This document shows, one piece after another, positions 1 through 5,241 of a DNA stretch of 5,241 nucleotides. This stretch comes from Desulfobacteraceae bacterium (lineage in GTDB: Bacteria; Desulfobacterota; Desulfobacteria; Desulfobacterales; SURF-7), in contig JAUXCK010000239.1 in assembly GCA_030618925.1 (NCBI GenBank), forward strand, positions 1-5,241. Reading direction: 5' to 3'. The notes under the pieces were generated by a model. The model had not been told where the DNA came from. It did no database searches and saw nothing but the letters and a program-made list of their open reading frames with translations. Each line of letters opens with the position of its first letter. The first letter of the stretch is position 1. Position numbers and translations under genes: made by a program.

Positions 1-1875
1 CGGGCCGGCCTTATGGTGACCGCATCGCAAATGGATGTGGACATAAATTTAACCATAGATCGCGCTTATTCTATGCAAGGGGATGTGGCGTGCGCGTATG
101 ACAGCCTGGACCTTCAACTCGACAAAGAAAAGCTGGTAATAAAAGGTAGACGGCTTGAAGGAGCGTTTACCCTTGACGGCAAAGGCATGGCAGCATCTCT
201 TGGTGAAATAAAATTGGATTATCCGCAACTGGTGGCATCAGGCGTTCTATCCGTAAATTTTGATTCACAAGGATATTCTGATCAGGAAGTTCAAGGAATT
301 GATCTGGAACTGACCGGCAGGGACATCGACATTCAATCGGTTAGAGAAGTGCTCCACAAGGTCGTCGGCAAAAATCCGGTAGTCAGAGATGTGCTCAACA
401 GGGTTAGAGCCGGGGAAGTGTCCGCTGTCCGGTTTCATTCACAGGGAAGATCCTGGGCCGATATCTGGGCGCCGGAAAATTTTATCATTACGGGCGATGT
501 GCTGAATGGCCGGCTGTATACCCCTGAAGTAGAACTGACGGTTAATGCGATTCAGGGAAAGGTCACGATCGCCAATAGTATCATAGAGGGGGAAAATATT
601 GCAGGGAAAATCGGAAATACAACAGGTCGAAACGGCAGCTTAACACTAAACCCTGCAGGTAAAGGCATCCCTTTTCAGCTTGATATAGCAGTTGATGTGG
701 ATCTGGCTGAACTGCCTGCCGTCCTTGCGCCGATCCTTCAGGGGTCGGATATCAAAAACGGGCTGGAGTTGATTCAGAACCTGTCAGGCAAGGCATCCGG
801 AAGACTGATGCTGGGGGATACGATTGAGGCCATCCAGCCTGCGATCGAGATTGAAGAATTAGACCTGTCTTTCGATGACACCCACTTGCATGCAGAGGGA
901 GACATACGATTTTTATCCAATACAAAAGACCTCCAGGTTAACATGGCTGTCGATACCATGGACCTGGAAAAAGTTGAGGCAATATTTAAAAAAATGAGGC
1001 AGGGGGGACCGGATAAACAGGCGGAAGCCCTCTCTGTCCTGCCACGGGTTACCGGCACGGTGAACCTGGAGATAAATGAGGCCAGGTATGCAGATTACAG
1101 CGCATGCCCGGTACACATGGTGATCAATTTTAAGGGCGACGATATCCGGGTACAACTTGATGAAGCAGATATCTGCGGGATAAAAGTGACCGGAACGCTG
1201 CGCAAATCGCCTCAGGGCGTGACCCTTAATGTCGAGCCGTTTTTTGAAGATGAAGACTTGAATGCTGTTTTGGGCTGCCTGATCGGCAAACGAATTGAAA
1301 TGGACGGATATTTTGATGCTGCCGGCCTGTTTACGGCTCAGGGGACCGCAGACACCCTGATAAATTCGCTAAAGGGGGTTGCGGATTTTGAAGCCAGAAA
1401 TGGCCGTATTTACACCATGAGGCCTTTATCTAAAATGCTTGTATTGCTCAATACCACTAATGTATTTGGTGAAAGGCTGCCGGATCTCAAACAGTCGGGC
1501 TTCAGGTATAATACGGTTTTTTTAAAAACAACATCTTTGGGGGAAAAAGCAACCATCAGTGAAATGGTGGTGGACGGCACCACCATGCATTTGATCGGTA
1601 TGGGCGATATTGATTTTGGTAAAAGTGAAATAGATATGACTGTTTTGGTGGTGCCGCTAAAAAGAGTGGATCGCGTGATAAAAAAGATACCTGTGGTGGG
1701 CTATATCCTTGGCGGCACTCTTATGACAGTGCCCATCCATATTCGTGGCGATTTATCTGATCCGGATGTGTCATTCAGACCGCTCTCTGCAGTTGGGTCT
1801 GATTTGCTGGGGATTGCAAAACGGACATTGTCATTGCCGGTTAAGGTGATAGATCCCATTTTTAGAAGCAGGTGA
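1..1875 (+). CDS. AsmA/YhdP-like envelope protein, C-terminal part (5' end outside window)
   Basis: The frame is open from the first base and ends at TGA 1873-1875, giving 624 visible residues. The first ATG (base 13) has no ribosome binding site, and no N-terminal membrane helix follows it, although AsmA-type proteins normally have one, so the gene almost certainly begins upstream. Numbering from that Met, the protein is a long run of alternating beta-strand segments such as FIITGDVLNGRLY and LQVNMAVDTMDL, with no catalytic motif. The last ~190 residues look like the AsmA-like C-terminal domain: a DGYFDAAGLFTAQG segment near 431-444, LKGVADFEARNGRIY (453-467), GMGDIDFGKSEIDMTV (529-544), KKIPVVGYILGG (557-568) and a final GDLSDPDVSFRPLS (579-592). 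In E. coli the YhdP, TamB and AsmA relatives are inner-membrane-anchored bridges across the periplasm that affect phospholipid movement to the outer membrane. That role is inferred here from family likeness only. The next gene is convergent, so this gene ends its transcription unit. Confidence 0.8.
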   Translation, partial: RAGLMVTASQMDVDINLTIDRAYSMQGDVACAYDSLDLQLDKEKLVIKGRRLEGAFTLDGKGMAASLGEIKLDYPQLVASGVLSVNFDSQGYSDQEVQGIDLELTGRDIDIQSVREVLHKVVGKNPVVRDVLNRVRAGEVSAVRFHSQGRSWADIWAPENFIITGDVLNGRLYTPEVELTVNAIQGKVTIANSIIEGENIAGKIGNTTGRNGSLTLNPAGKGIPFQLDIAVDVDLAELPAVLAPILQGSDIKNGLELIQNLSGKASGRLMLGDTIEAIQPAIEIEELDLSFDDTHLHAEGDIRFLSNTKDLQVNMAVDTMDLEKVEAIFKKMRQGGPDKQAEALSVLPRVTGTVNLEINEARYADYSACPVHMVINFKGDDIRVQLDEADICGIKVTGTLRKSPQGVTLNVEPFFEDEDLNAVLGCLIGKRIEMDGYFDAAGLFTAQGTADTLINSLKGVADFEARNGRIYTMRPLSKMLVLLNTTNVFGERLPDLKQSGFRYNTVFLKTTSLGEKATISEMVVDGTTMHLIGMGDIDFGKSEIDMTVLVVPLKRVDRVIKKIPVVGYILGGTLMTVPIHIRGDLSDPDVSFRPLSAVGSDLLGIAKRTLSLPVKVIDPIFRSR

Positions 1876-1942
1876 CCGCTCTTTTCTTTTTTGTTAAAAA
1901 CCTGATGTTTATCCTGCCACGCGGGACTTTGCGGGAGGTCGT

Positions 1943-3124
1943 TTACTCCATATCTTTAAAATCACTGGGCACATGCAGCCTGGGCCGGTTGGCTTTTTTA
2001 ATCCCCAGGGCATCATCTGCGATAAGCAGGCGCATGATATTGGCCGTGCCTTCACCCACCTGGTAGAGCTTGGCGTCCCGGTAATATCTCTCCACCGGCA
2101 TTTCCAGGGAATACCCCATTCCCCCATGGATTTCCATGGCCATGCCGGCCGCCTTGACAACAGCTTCCCCGGAAAAGTACTTGGCAATGGCGATTTCCCT
2201 TGTAAAGGGATTGTCCTGGTCGTTTAACCAGGCCCCCTGTCTCACCAGCAGCCTTGCGGCCTCGATCTGGGAGACCATCTCAGCAATGGTTCCCTTGACC
2301 AGCTGATGGTGGGCGATCTGTTTCCCAAACTGGACCCTCTGATTTGCATATTGGACCGAAGCATCAAGGCAGGCCTGTGCCAATCCTACGGCACCGCTGC
2401 CGACACTGATGCGTCCCCTGTCCAGGGCGGTCATGGCCACCTTGAAACCATCTCCCCATTTGCCCAGCAGGTTTTCCTTTGGTGCCACCACATTATCCAG
2501 GTGAATCTCGGCAATAGGGGAAGATTTGTCACCCAGCTTCGGCGTCTCGCGGGTTTTCCATCCGGGCTGGTCTGTTTCTACAGCAACCGCGCAAAGTCCC
2601 TTGTGTTTAAGATTACGGTCAAAGGTGGCATATACGATGGCAATATCGGCGACAGTGCCGTTTGAGATCCATGTTTTTGAGCCGTTTAGAAGAAAATGAT
2701 CTCCCTTGTCTTTGATAATGGTTTCAATCGAAGAGAGATCTGAGCCTGCATTCGGCTCTGAAAAACAGGTGCATCCAAGTGTCTGAGCCAGGACAAGGGG
2801 TTTGACATATTTATCTTTGGCCGCCTGGCTGCCCCACTCCATAATGGTATAGGGTACGGTCATTCCTTGAAGATTGAATAAAGAGCGCAATCCCGAATCC
2901 GCCCTTGAGATCTCCTCACATACAACCGAGTGTCCAAGGAATCCCATCTCTGTGCCCCCGTATCGCAGAGGAAATGCGCATCCAAAAAAACCCATTTCCC
3001 CCATCAAGGTAACCAGGTCTCTTTTGAATGTTTCTTCATTTAACCGGGGGATCACCTCCTTTTCAGCAAATCGATGCGCCTCCTTTTGAATGGCCTTGTG
3101 TTCCTTTTTGAGCTCGAAATCCAT
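1943..3124 (-). CDS. Acyl-CoA dehydrogenase, glutaryl-CoA dehydrogenase-like
   Basis: A complete 393-residue protein, the usual length for the FAD-dependent acyl-CoA dehydrogenase family. These enzymes introduce an alpha,beta double bond into an acyl-CoA and pass electrons to electron-transfer flavoprotein in the cytoplasm. Visible motifs are the flavin/substrate signature CFSEPNAGSDL (120-130), WISNGT (152-157), the helix DRGRISVGSGAVGLAQ (235-250), RVQFGKQIAHHQLVKG (263-278), the second signature IHGGMGYS (332-339), and the catalytic base Glu358 in GEGT. The segment RADSGLRS (74-81) resembles RVDSGYRS of glutaryl-CoA dehydrogenase, whose Arg and Ser hold the distal carboxylate, so a dicarboxylyl-CoA substrate such as glutaryl-CoA is plausible. 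The residue before Glu358 is Gly, not the Tyr of the human decarboxylating enzyme. The ATG at 3122-3124 has GAAAGGA 10 bases upstream and a strong promoter further up. No electron-transfer flavoprotein, decarboxylase or hydratase gene lies within the window. The family is sure; the substrate is not. Confidence 0.93.
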   Translation of the reverse strand: MDFELKKEHKAIQKEAHRFAEKEVIPRLNEETFKRDLVTLMGEMGFFGCAFPLRYGGTEMGFLGHSVVCEEISRADSGLRSLFNLQGMTVPYTIMEWGSQAAKDKYVKPLVLAQTLGCTCFSEPNAGSDLSSIETIIKDKGDHFLLNGSKTWISNGTVADIAIVYATFDRNLKHKGLCAVAVETDQPGWKTRETPKLGDKSSPIAEIHLDNVVAPKENLLGKWGDGFKVAMTALDRGRISVGSGAVGLAQACLDASVQYANQRVQFGKQIAHHQLVKGTIAEMVSQIEAARLLVRQGAWLNDQDNPFTREIAIAKYFSGEAVVKAAGMAMEIHGGMGYSLEMPVERYYRDAKLYQVGEGTANIMRLLIADDALGIKKANRPRLHVPSDFKDME

Positions 3125-3134
3125 CGTCTGTTAT

Positions 3135-3141
3135 TCCTTTC
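3135..3141 (-). promoter_or_regulatory. Ribosome binding site of the acyl-CoA dehydrogenase gene
   Basis: On the minus strand GAAAGGA (3141-3135) lies 10 bases before the ATG at 3124-3122. It supports that ATG as the start, and the family's usual N-terminus (MDFEL) agrees. Confidence 0.6.
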
Positions 3142-3182
3142 TGTATTCTTTCCGATTGAACCGGCTGTCCATGTCTGCAATG

Positions 3183-3198
3183 CACCGCCCGGCCGGTG
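3183..3198. repeat. GC-rich inverted repeat in the dehydrogenase leader
   Basis: CACCG (3183-3187) and CGGTG (3194-3198) form a perfect 5-bp inverted repeat around CCCGGC. The same stretch also contains the 8-bp palindrome CCGGCCGG (3189-3196). It is a GC-rich island in an AT-rich gap and lies inside the predicted 5' leader of the dehydrogenase mRNA. It could be a leader hairpin or a second protein site. It lacks a following T run on the minus strand, so it is not an intrinsic terminator. Confidence 0.35.
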
Positions 3199-3208
3199 AA
3201 AACCTTTA

Positions 3209-3238
3209 ATTTAACAGGCATCAAATCATATGTTAAAT
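3209..3238. promoter_or_regulatory. Candidate operator: inverted repeat over the dehydrogenase promoter
   Basis: ATTTAACA (3209-3216) and TGTTAAAT (3231-3238) are perfect 8-bp inverted arms with a 14-base spacer, and their centres are about two helical turns apart. The spacer contains the -10 box and the likely transcription start, so a protein bound here would block RNA polymerase. A third arm-like TTTAACA lies at 3270-3276, upstream of the -35 box. The symmetry is directly visible. Repressor binding is inferred, and the regulator is unknown. The arms are AT-rich, so chance cannot be excluded. Confidence 0.45.
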
Positions 3239-3253
3239 AAGCAGGACAGTCAA
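3225..3253 (-). promoter_or_regulatory. Sigma70-type promoter for the acyl-CoA dehydrogenase gene
   Basis: On the minus strand, TTGACT (3253-3248) and TATGAT (3230-3225) are separated by exactly 17 bases (3247-3231). Each box matches the sigma70 consensus at five of six positions. Transcription would start near 3218, giving a leader of about 93 bases before the ATG at 3124. The position and direction fit the dehydrogenase gene. The start site itself is inferred. Confidence 0.72.
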
Positions 3254-3261
3254 AAGAAAAT

Positions 3262-3438
3262 GTGGGTGGTTTAACATGCTATAGGATTCCAAATCCCGGT
3301 CTTAATCTTAGGCGTAAACCAATATTTTTAATTGCACTCGCTGTCGTTAGTGGCGTTGACACGCTGATTTTCCTGTTGCTCATATTCAAAATTACTGGTA
3401 GGGCTTTTTTGAAAAATGTCATCTCAAAACCGGTTTGA
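3262..3438 (+). CDS. Possible small membrane protein or gene remnant upstream of ggt
   Basis: A frame open from 3241 (after TAA 3238-3240) ends at TGA 3436-3438, inside the ggt ribosome binding site. The only plausible start is GTG 3262, which would give 58 residues. There is no in-frame ATG and no good ribosome binding site. The product would have a basic patch (NLRRKP) followed by a hydrophobic stretch of about 22 residues beginning IFLIALAVV and ending LLLIF, then a basic tail ending ISKPV. That is the pattern of a single membrane helix. I recognise no family. AT-rich noncoding DNA readily yields such hydrophobic frames, and the best ggt promoter candidate lies inside it, so it may be spurious or the decayed end of a lost gene. 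Confidence 0.22.
   Translation: MGGLTCYRIPNPGLNLRRKPIFLIALAVVSGVDTLIFLLLIFKITGRAFLKNVISKPV
3356..3386 (+). promoter_or_regulatory. Candidate promoter for ggt
   Basis: TTGACA (3356-3361) is a perfect -35 box. The best -10 match is CATATT (3381-3386), four of six consensus positions, after a longer than ideal 19-base spacer. Transcription would start near 3393, leaving a leader of about 58 bases before the ggt ATG. It is the best plus-strand promoter I can see in the gap, but the -10 and spacing are weak. Confidence 0.38.
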
Positions 3439-3449
3439 AAGGAGAGGAG
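3438..3449 (+). promoter_or_regulatory. Ribosome binding site of ggt
   Basis: AAAGGAGAGGAG contains two overlapping Shine-Dalgarno-like GGAG cores. AAAGGAG (3438-3444) ends six bases before the ATG at 3451 and is well placed to fix that start. The palindrome AAACCGGTTT (3427-3436) sits immediately upstream. Confidence 0.8.
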
Positions 3450-3450
3450 A

Positions 3451-5208
3451 ATGAAAAAGATAATAAAAGGGGTGTCTCTTTTATTGATTATTGTTGTTGT
3501 TTTAATCGTCGTCATTATTTTTGGTACAAATACTGTTTTCCACATTCAGGCCGGTAATCTTCTTGAAGCACGTGACATCGGCGTTACAGGAAAAAACGGC
3601 ATGGTTGTTTCAGCGCATCCCCTGGCATCAGAAATCGGTGTTGAGGTTCTAAAAAAGGGCGGTAATGCGTATGACGCGGCTATTGCTGTTCAATTCGCGC
3701 TGGCAGTTGCCTATCCCCGGGCCGGGAATATCGGCGGCGGCGGATTTCTGGTTTATCGCACCCGTCGCGGTGAGACCGGCAGCCTCGACTTCAGGGAGAG
3801 AGCCCCGGGCAGTGCTCATCGGGATATGTACCTGGACGAGAACGGTGCGGTGGTTAACAACCTCAGCATCGACGGGCATCTGGCAGCCGGTGTCCCGGGC
3901 ACAGTGGACGGGATGTTTGCCGTTCATGAAAAACTGGGGTCACTTCCATTCAAGGTGTTGATTCAGCCTTCCATTGACTTGGCCAGGAAGGGTGTTGCCC
4001 TTACCCATAAGGGGGCGGAAGGCCTCAATAAATTTCAGGAGAAATTTATCAGGATCAACACCCACCCACCCTGTGTGGTGAAAAAGGATCCATGGAAAGA
4101 GGGCGATATTGTTTATCATAAGGAACTGGCTGAAACCCTGGAAAGAATCCGTGATAAGGGAAGGGCAGGGTTTTACCAGGGGAAAACGGCTGACCTGATT
4201 GTAAAGGAGATGCAGACAGCCAACGGAATGATCACCTATGAGGATCTGGCATCCTATCGCTCGGTATGGAGAGACCCGATTGAAGGGGTTTACAAGGGGG
4301 TTAAGATCATTTCCATGCCGCCGCCATCCAGCGGCGGTATTGCCTTGGTTCAACTGCTCTTGGGCAGTGAACCCATGGACTTAAAAGGGTTCGGACATAA
4401 TGATGACCGGACCGTTCACCTGATGACCGAACTGGAAAGACGGGTGTATGCGGATCGGGCCGCCTATCTGGGGGATCCTGATTTCTTCCATGTCCCTGTC
4501 AGGGAGATGATCAGCAGCCGTTATCTTGAAAAAAGAATGTCTGATATCGATCCCGGGCGGAAAACCGACTCAAAAGATGTTCGCAAAGGAGATCCAACTG
4601 CCGGGGAAAGTTTGGAAACAACCCATTTCTCCATTGTTGACACGTGGGGGAATGCCGCAGCCGTCACCACCACCCTGAACAGCAGTTATGGATGTAAAGT
4701 CATGGTGCGGGGGGCGGGTTTCTTTTTGAACAATGAAATGGACGATTTCAGTGTGAAACCCGGCGTGCCAAACCAGTTCGGGCTTGTGGGCGGGGAAGCA
4801 AATGCCATTGAACCCGGAAAGCGAATGCTCAGCAGCATGACGCCCACCATACTCGAGAGGGATGGAAGGCTGTTTATGATTGTCGGCACACCCGGCGGTC
4901 CCACCATTATCACATCAGTGTATCAAACCATTCTAAACGTTATTGAACATGACATGAGTATGCAGCAGGCCGTATCGGCAAGGAGAGTTCACTCCCAGTG
5001 GCTCCCGGATCTGGTGATTCTTGAAAAAGGGGCGTTGAGCAGCTGGAATCTGGTTCAATTGGCCTTTAAGGGGCATACGCCGGTCATTTATCCCATTTTC
5101 AGCAGGCCGCTCGGGATGGTGGATGCAATCCTGGTCAGAGGGGATGGTTCATACGAAGGCGCGGCCGATTATACCCGGGGGGTTGACGATACAGCCACTG
5201 GATATTAA
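3451..5208 (+). CDS. ggt: Gamma-glutamyltransferase, membrane-anchored proenzyme
   Basis: A complete 585-residue gamma-glutamyltransferase, an N-terminal-nucleophile hydrolase that splits itself and then cleaves or transfers the gamma-glutamyl group of glutathione and similar peptides, usually in the periplasm. All key motifs are present. The N-terminal part has GGNAYDAAIAV (70-80), GNIGGGGF (92-99) and LDFRERAP (112-119), with Arg115 matching the substrate-binding Arg114 of E. coli. The predicted self-cleavage point lies before Thr390 in TTHFS. Thr408 is the partner threonine. NNEMDDFS (427-434) supplies Glu429 and Asp432, the lid loop runs over PGVPNQFGLVGGEAN (437-451), SSMTPT (461-466) includes Ser461 and Ser462, and GTPGG (479-483) follows. 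The large subunit would be 389 residues and the small one 196. Residues 1-24 carry Lys at 2, 3 and 6 and then a very hydrophobic helix with no good signal-peptidase site close to its end, suggesting an uncleaved anchor. The start is fixed by AAAGGAG six bases upstream. The nearest gene is divergent, so ggt has its own promoter. Confidence 0.95.
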   Translation: MKKIIKGVSLLLIIVVVLIVVIIFGTNTVFHIQAGNLLEARDIGVTGKNGMVVSAHPLASEIGVEVLKKGGNAYDAAIAVQFALAVAYPRAGNIGGGGFLVYRTRRGETGSLDFRERAPGSAHRDMYLDENGAVVNNLSIDGHLAAGVPGTVDGMFAVHEKLGSLPFKVLIQPSIDLARKGVALTHKGAEGLNKFQEKFIRINTHPPCVVKKDPWKEGDIVYHKELAETLERIRDKGRAGFYQGKTADLIVKEMQTANGMITYEDLASYRSVWRDPIEGVYKGVKIISMPPPSSGGIALVQLLLGSEPMDLKGFGHNDDRTVHLMTELERRVYADRAAYLGDPDFFHVPVREMISSRYLEKRMSDIDPGRKTDSKDVRKGDPTAGESLETTHFSIVDTWGNAAAVTTTLNSSYGCKVMVRGAGFFLNNEMDDFSVKPGVPNQFGLVGGEANAIEPGKRMLSSMTPTILERDGRLFMIVGTPGGPTIITSVYQTILNVIEHDMSMQQAVSARRVHSQWLPDLVILEKGALSSWNLVQLAFKGHTPVIYPIFSRPLGMVDAILVRGDGSYEGAADYTRGVDDTATGY

Positions 5209-5221
5209 AAGAGGCATATTA

Positions 5222-5230
5222 AAAAGGAAG
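5222..5230 (+). promoter_or_regulatory. Possible ribosome binding site of a gene beyond the right edge
   Basis: AAAAGGAAG follows the ggt stop by about 14 bases, and no terminator hairpin lies between them. No start codon occurs in the remaining 11 bases, so any gene it serves would begin just outside the window and might be co-transcribed with ggt. It is a weak call because only 33 bases are visible. Confidence 0.2.
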
Positions 5231-5241
5231 TCGGATCGTAG

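Larger units (their letters stand above)
3125..3450. other. Divergent intergenic region between acyl-CoA dehydrogenase gene and ggt
   Basis: These 326 bases are richer in A and T than the flanking genes and separate two divergently transcribed genes. They contain promoter candidates for both, a set of TTTAACA/TGTTAAA repeats around the dehydrogenase promoter, a GC-rich inverted repeat in its leader, and a short hydrophobic reading frame next to ggt. I saw no tRNA, riboswitch-like architecture or insertion-sequence end. The middle (about 3277-3355) holds nothing else I can recognise. Confidence 0.8.

Noticed and set aside
1872..2066. Plus-strand frame starting at GTG overlapping the stop of the AsmA-like gene
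   Set aside because: The overlap looks like translational coupling, but most of the frame is antisense to the conserved C-terminus of the dehydrogenase and it has no family features.
1909..2187. Minus-strand alternative frame within the dehydrogenase gene
   Set aside because: It is a frame shadow. The overlapping frame carries the conserved IHGGMGYS and GEGT motifs and is the real gene.
3280..3285. TATAGG as a plus-strand -10 box for ggt
   Set aside because: No -35-like hexamer lies 16-19 bases upstream. The TTGACA at 3356 is closer to ggt and better.
3436..3438. In-frame TGA between the short upstream frame and ggt, which could be read as selenocysteine or stop-codon readthrough
   Set aside because: A strong ribosome binding site and ATG follow at once, ggt is full length with its own N-terminal anchor, and nothing suggests a functional cysteine-like residue there.
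3279..3545. Minus-strand 88-residue reading frame across the gap and the ggt start
   Set aside because: It overlaps the ggt signal/anchor region and ribosome binding site in antisense, has no ribosome binding site of its own and no recognisable motif.
4318..4337. Perfect 7-bp GC hairpin CCGCCGC-CATCCA-GCGGCGG
   Set aside because: It lies inside ggt and results from codons for the conserved PPPSSGG motif. No T run follows, so it is not a terminator.
3940..4353. 137-residue minus-strand frame inside ggt
   Set aside because: It is antisense to a fully conserved gamma-glutamyltransferase coding region and shows no start signal or domain.

Overview
The window carries three protein-coding genes and one informative regulatory gap. 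Base composition is moderate. The genes are a large AsmA-like envelope protein, an acyl-CoA dehydrogenase whose substrate pocket resembles glutaryl-CoA dehydrogenase, and a membrane-anchored gamma-glutamyltransferase. Together these suggest a Gram-negative bacterium, most plausibly an anaerobic fatty-acid or aromatic degrader of the Desulfobacterota (former Deltaproteobacteria). That assignment is inferred from the general look of the proteins and is not proven by any marker gene here.

Layout. From the left edge to 1875 (+) is the C-terminal part of an AsmA/YhdP-type protein whose true start lies upstream of the window. It meets the next gene tail to tail, with 67 bases between the two stop codons and no convincing terminator. 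An acyl-CoA dehydrogenase occupies 1943-3124 on the minus strand. A 326-base divergent gap (3125-3450) separates it from ggt on the plus strand (3451-5208). The last 33 bases hold only a purine-rich stretch that may be the ribosome binding site of a following gene.

The divergent gap is the most interesting part. It holds a strong sigma70-type promoter for the dehydrogenase (TTGACT, 17 bases, TATGAT on the minus strand). An 8-bp inverted repeat, ATTTAACA/TGTTAAAT, straddles the -10 box, and a third TTTAACA copy lies upstream of the -35, so this looks like a regulator-binding cluster. It also holds a weaker candidate promoter for ggt and a short hydrophobic reading frame that ends at the ggt ribosome binding site.

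The three genes are not one operon and show no obvious shared pathway. The first concerns the cell envelope, probably phospholipid traffic between the membranes. The second is cytoplasmic acyl-CoA oxidation. The third is periplasmic cleavage of gamma-glutamyl compounds. I found no mobile element, CRISPR array, RNA gene or clearly new multi-gene system.
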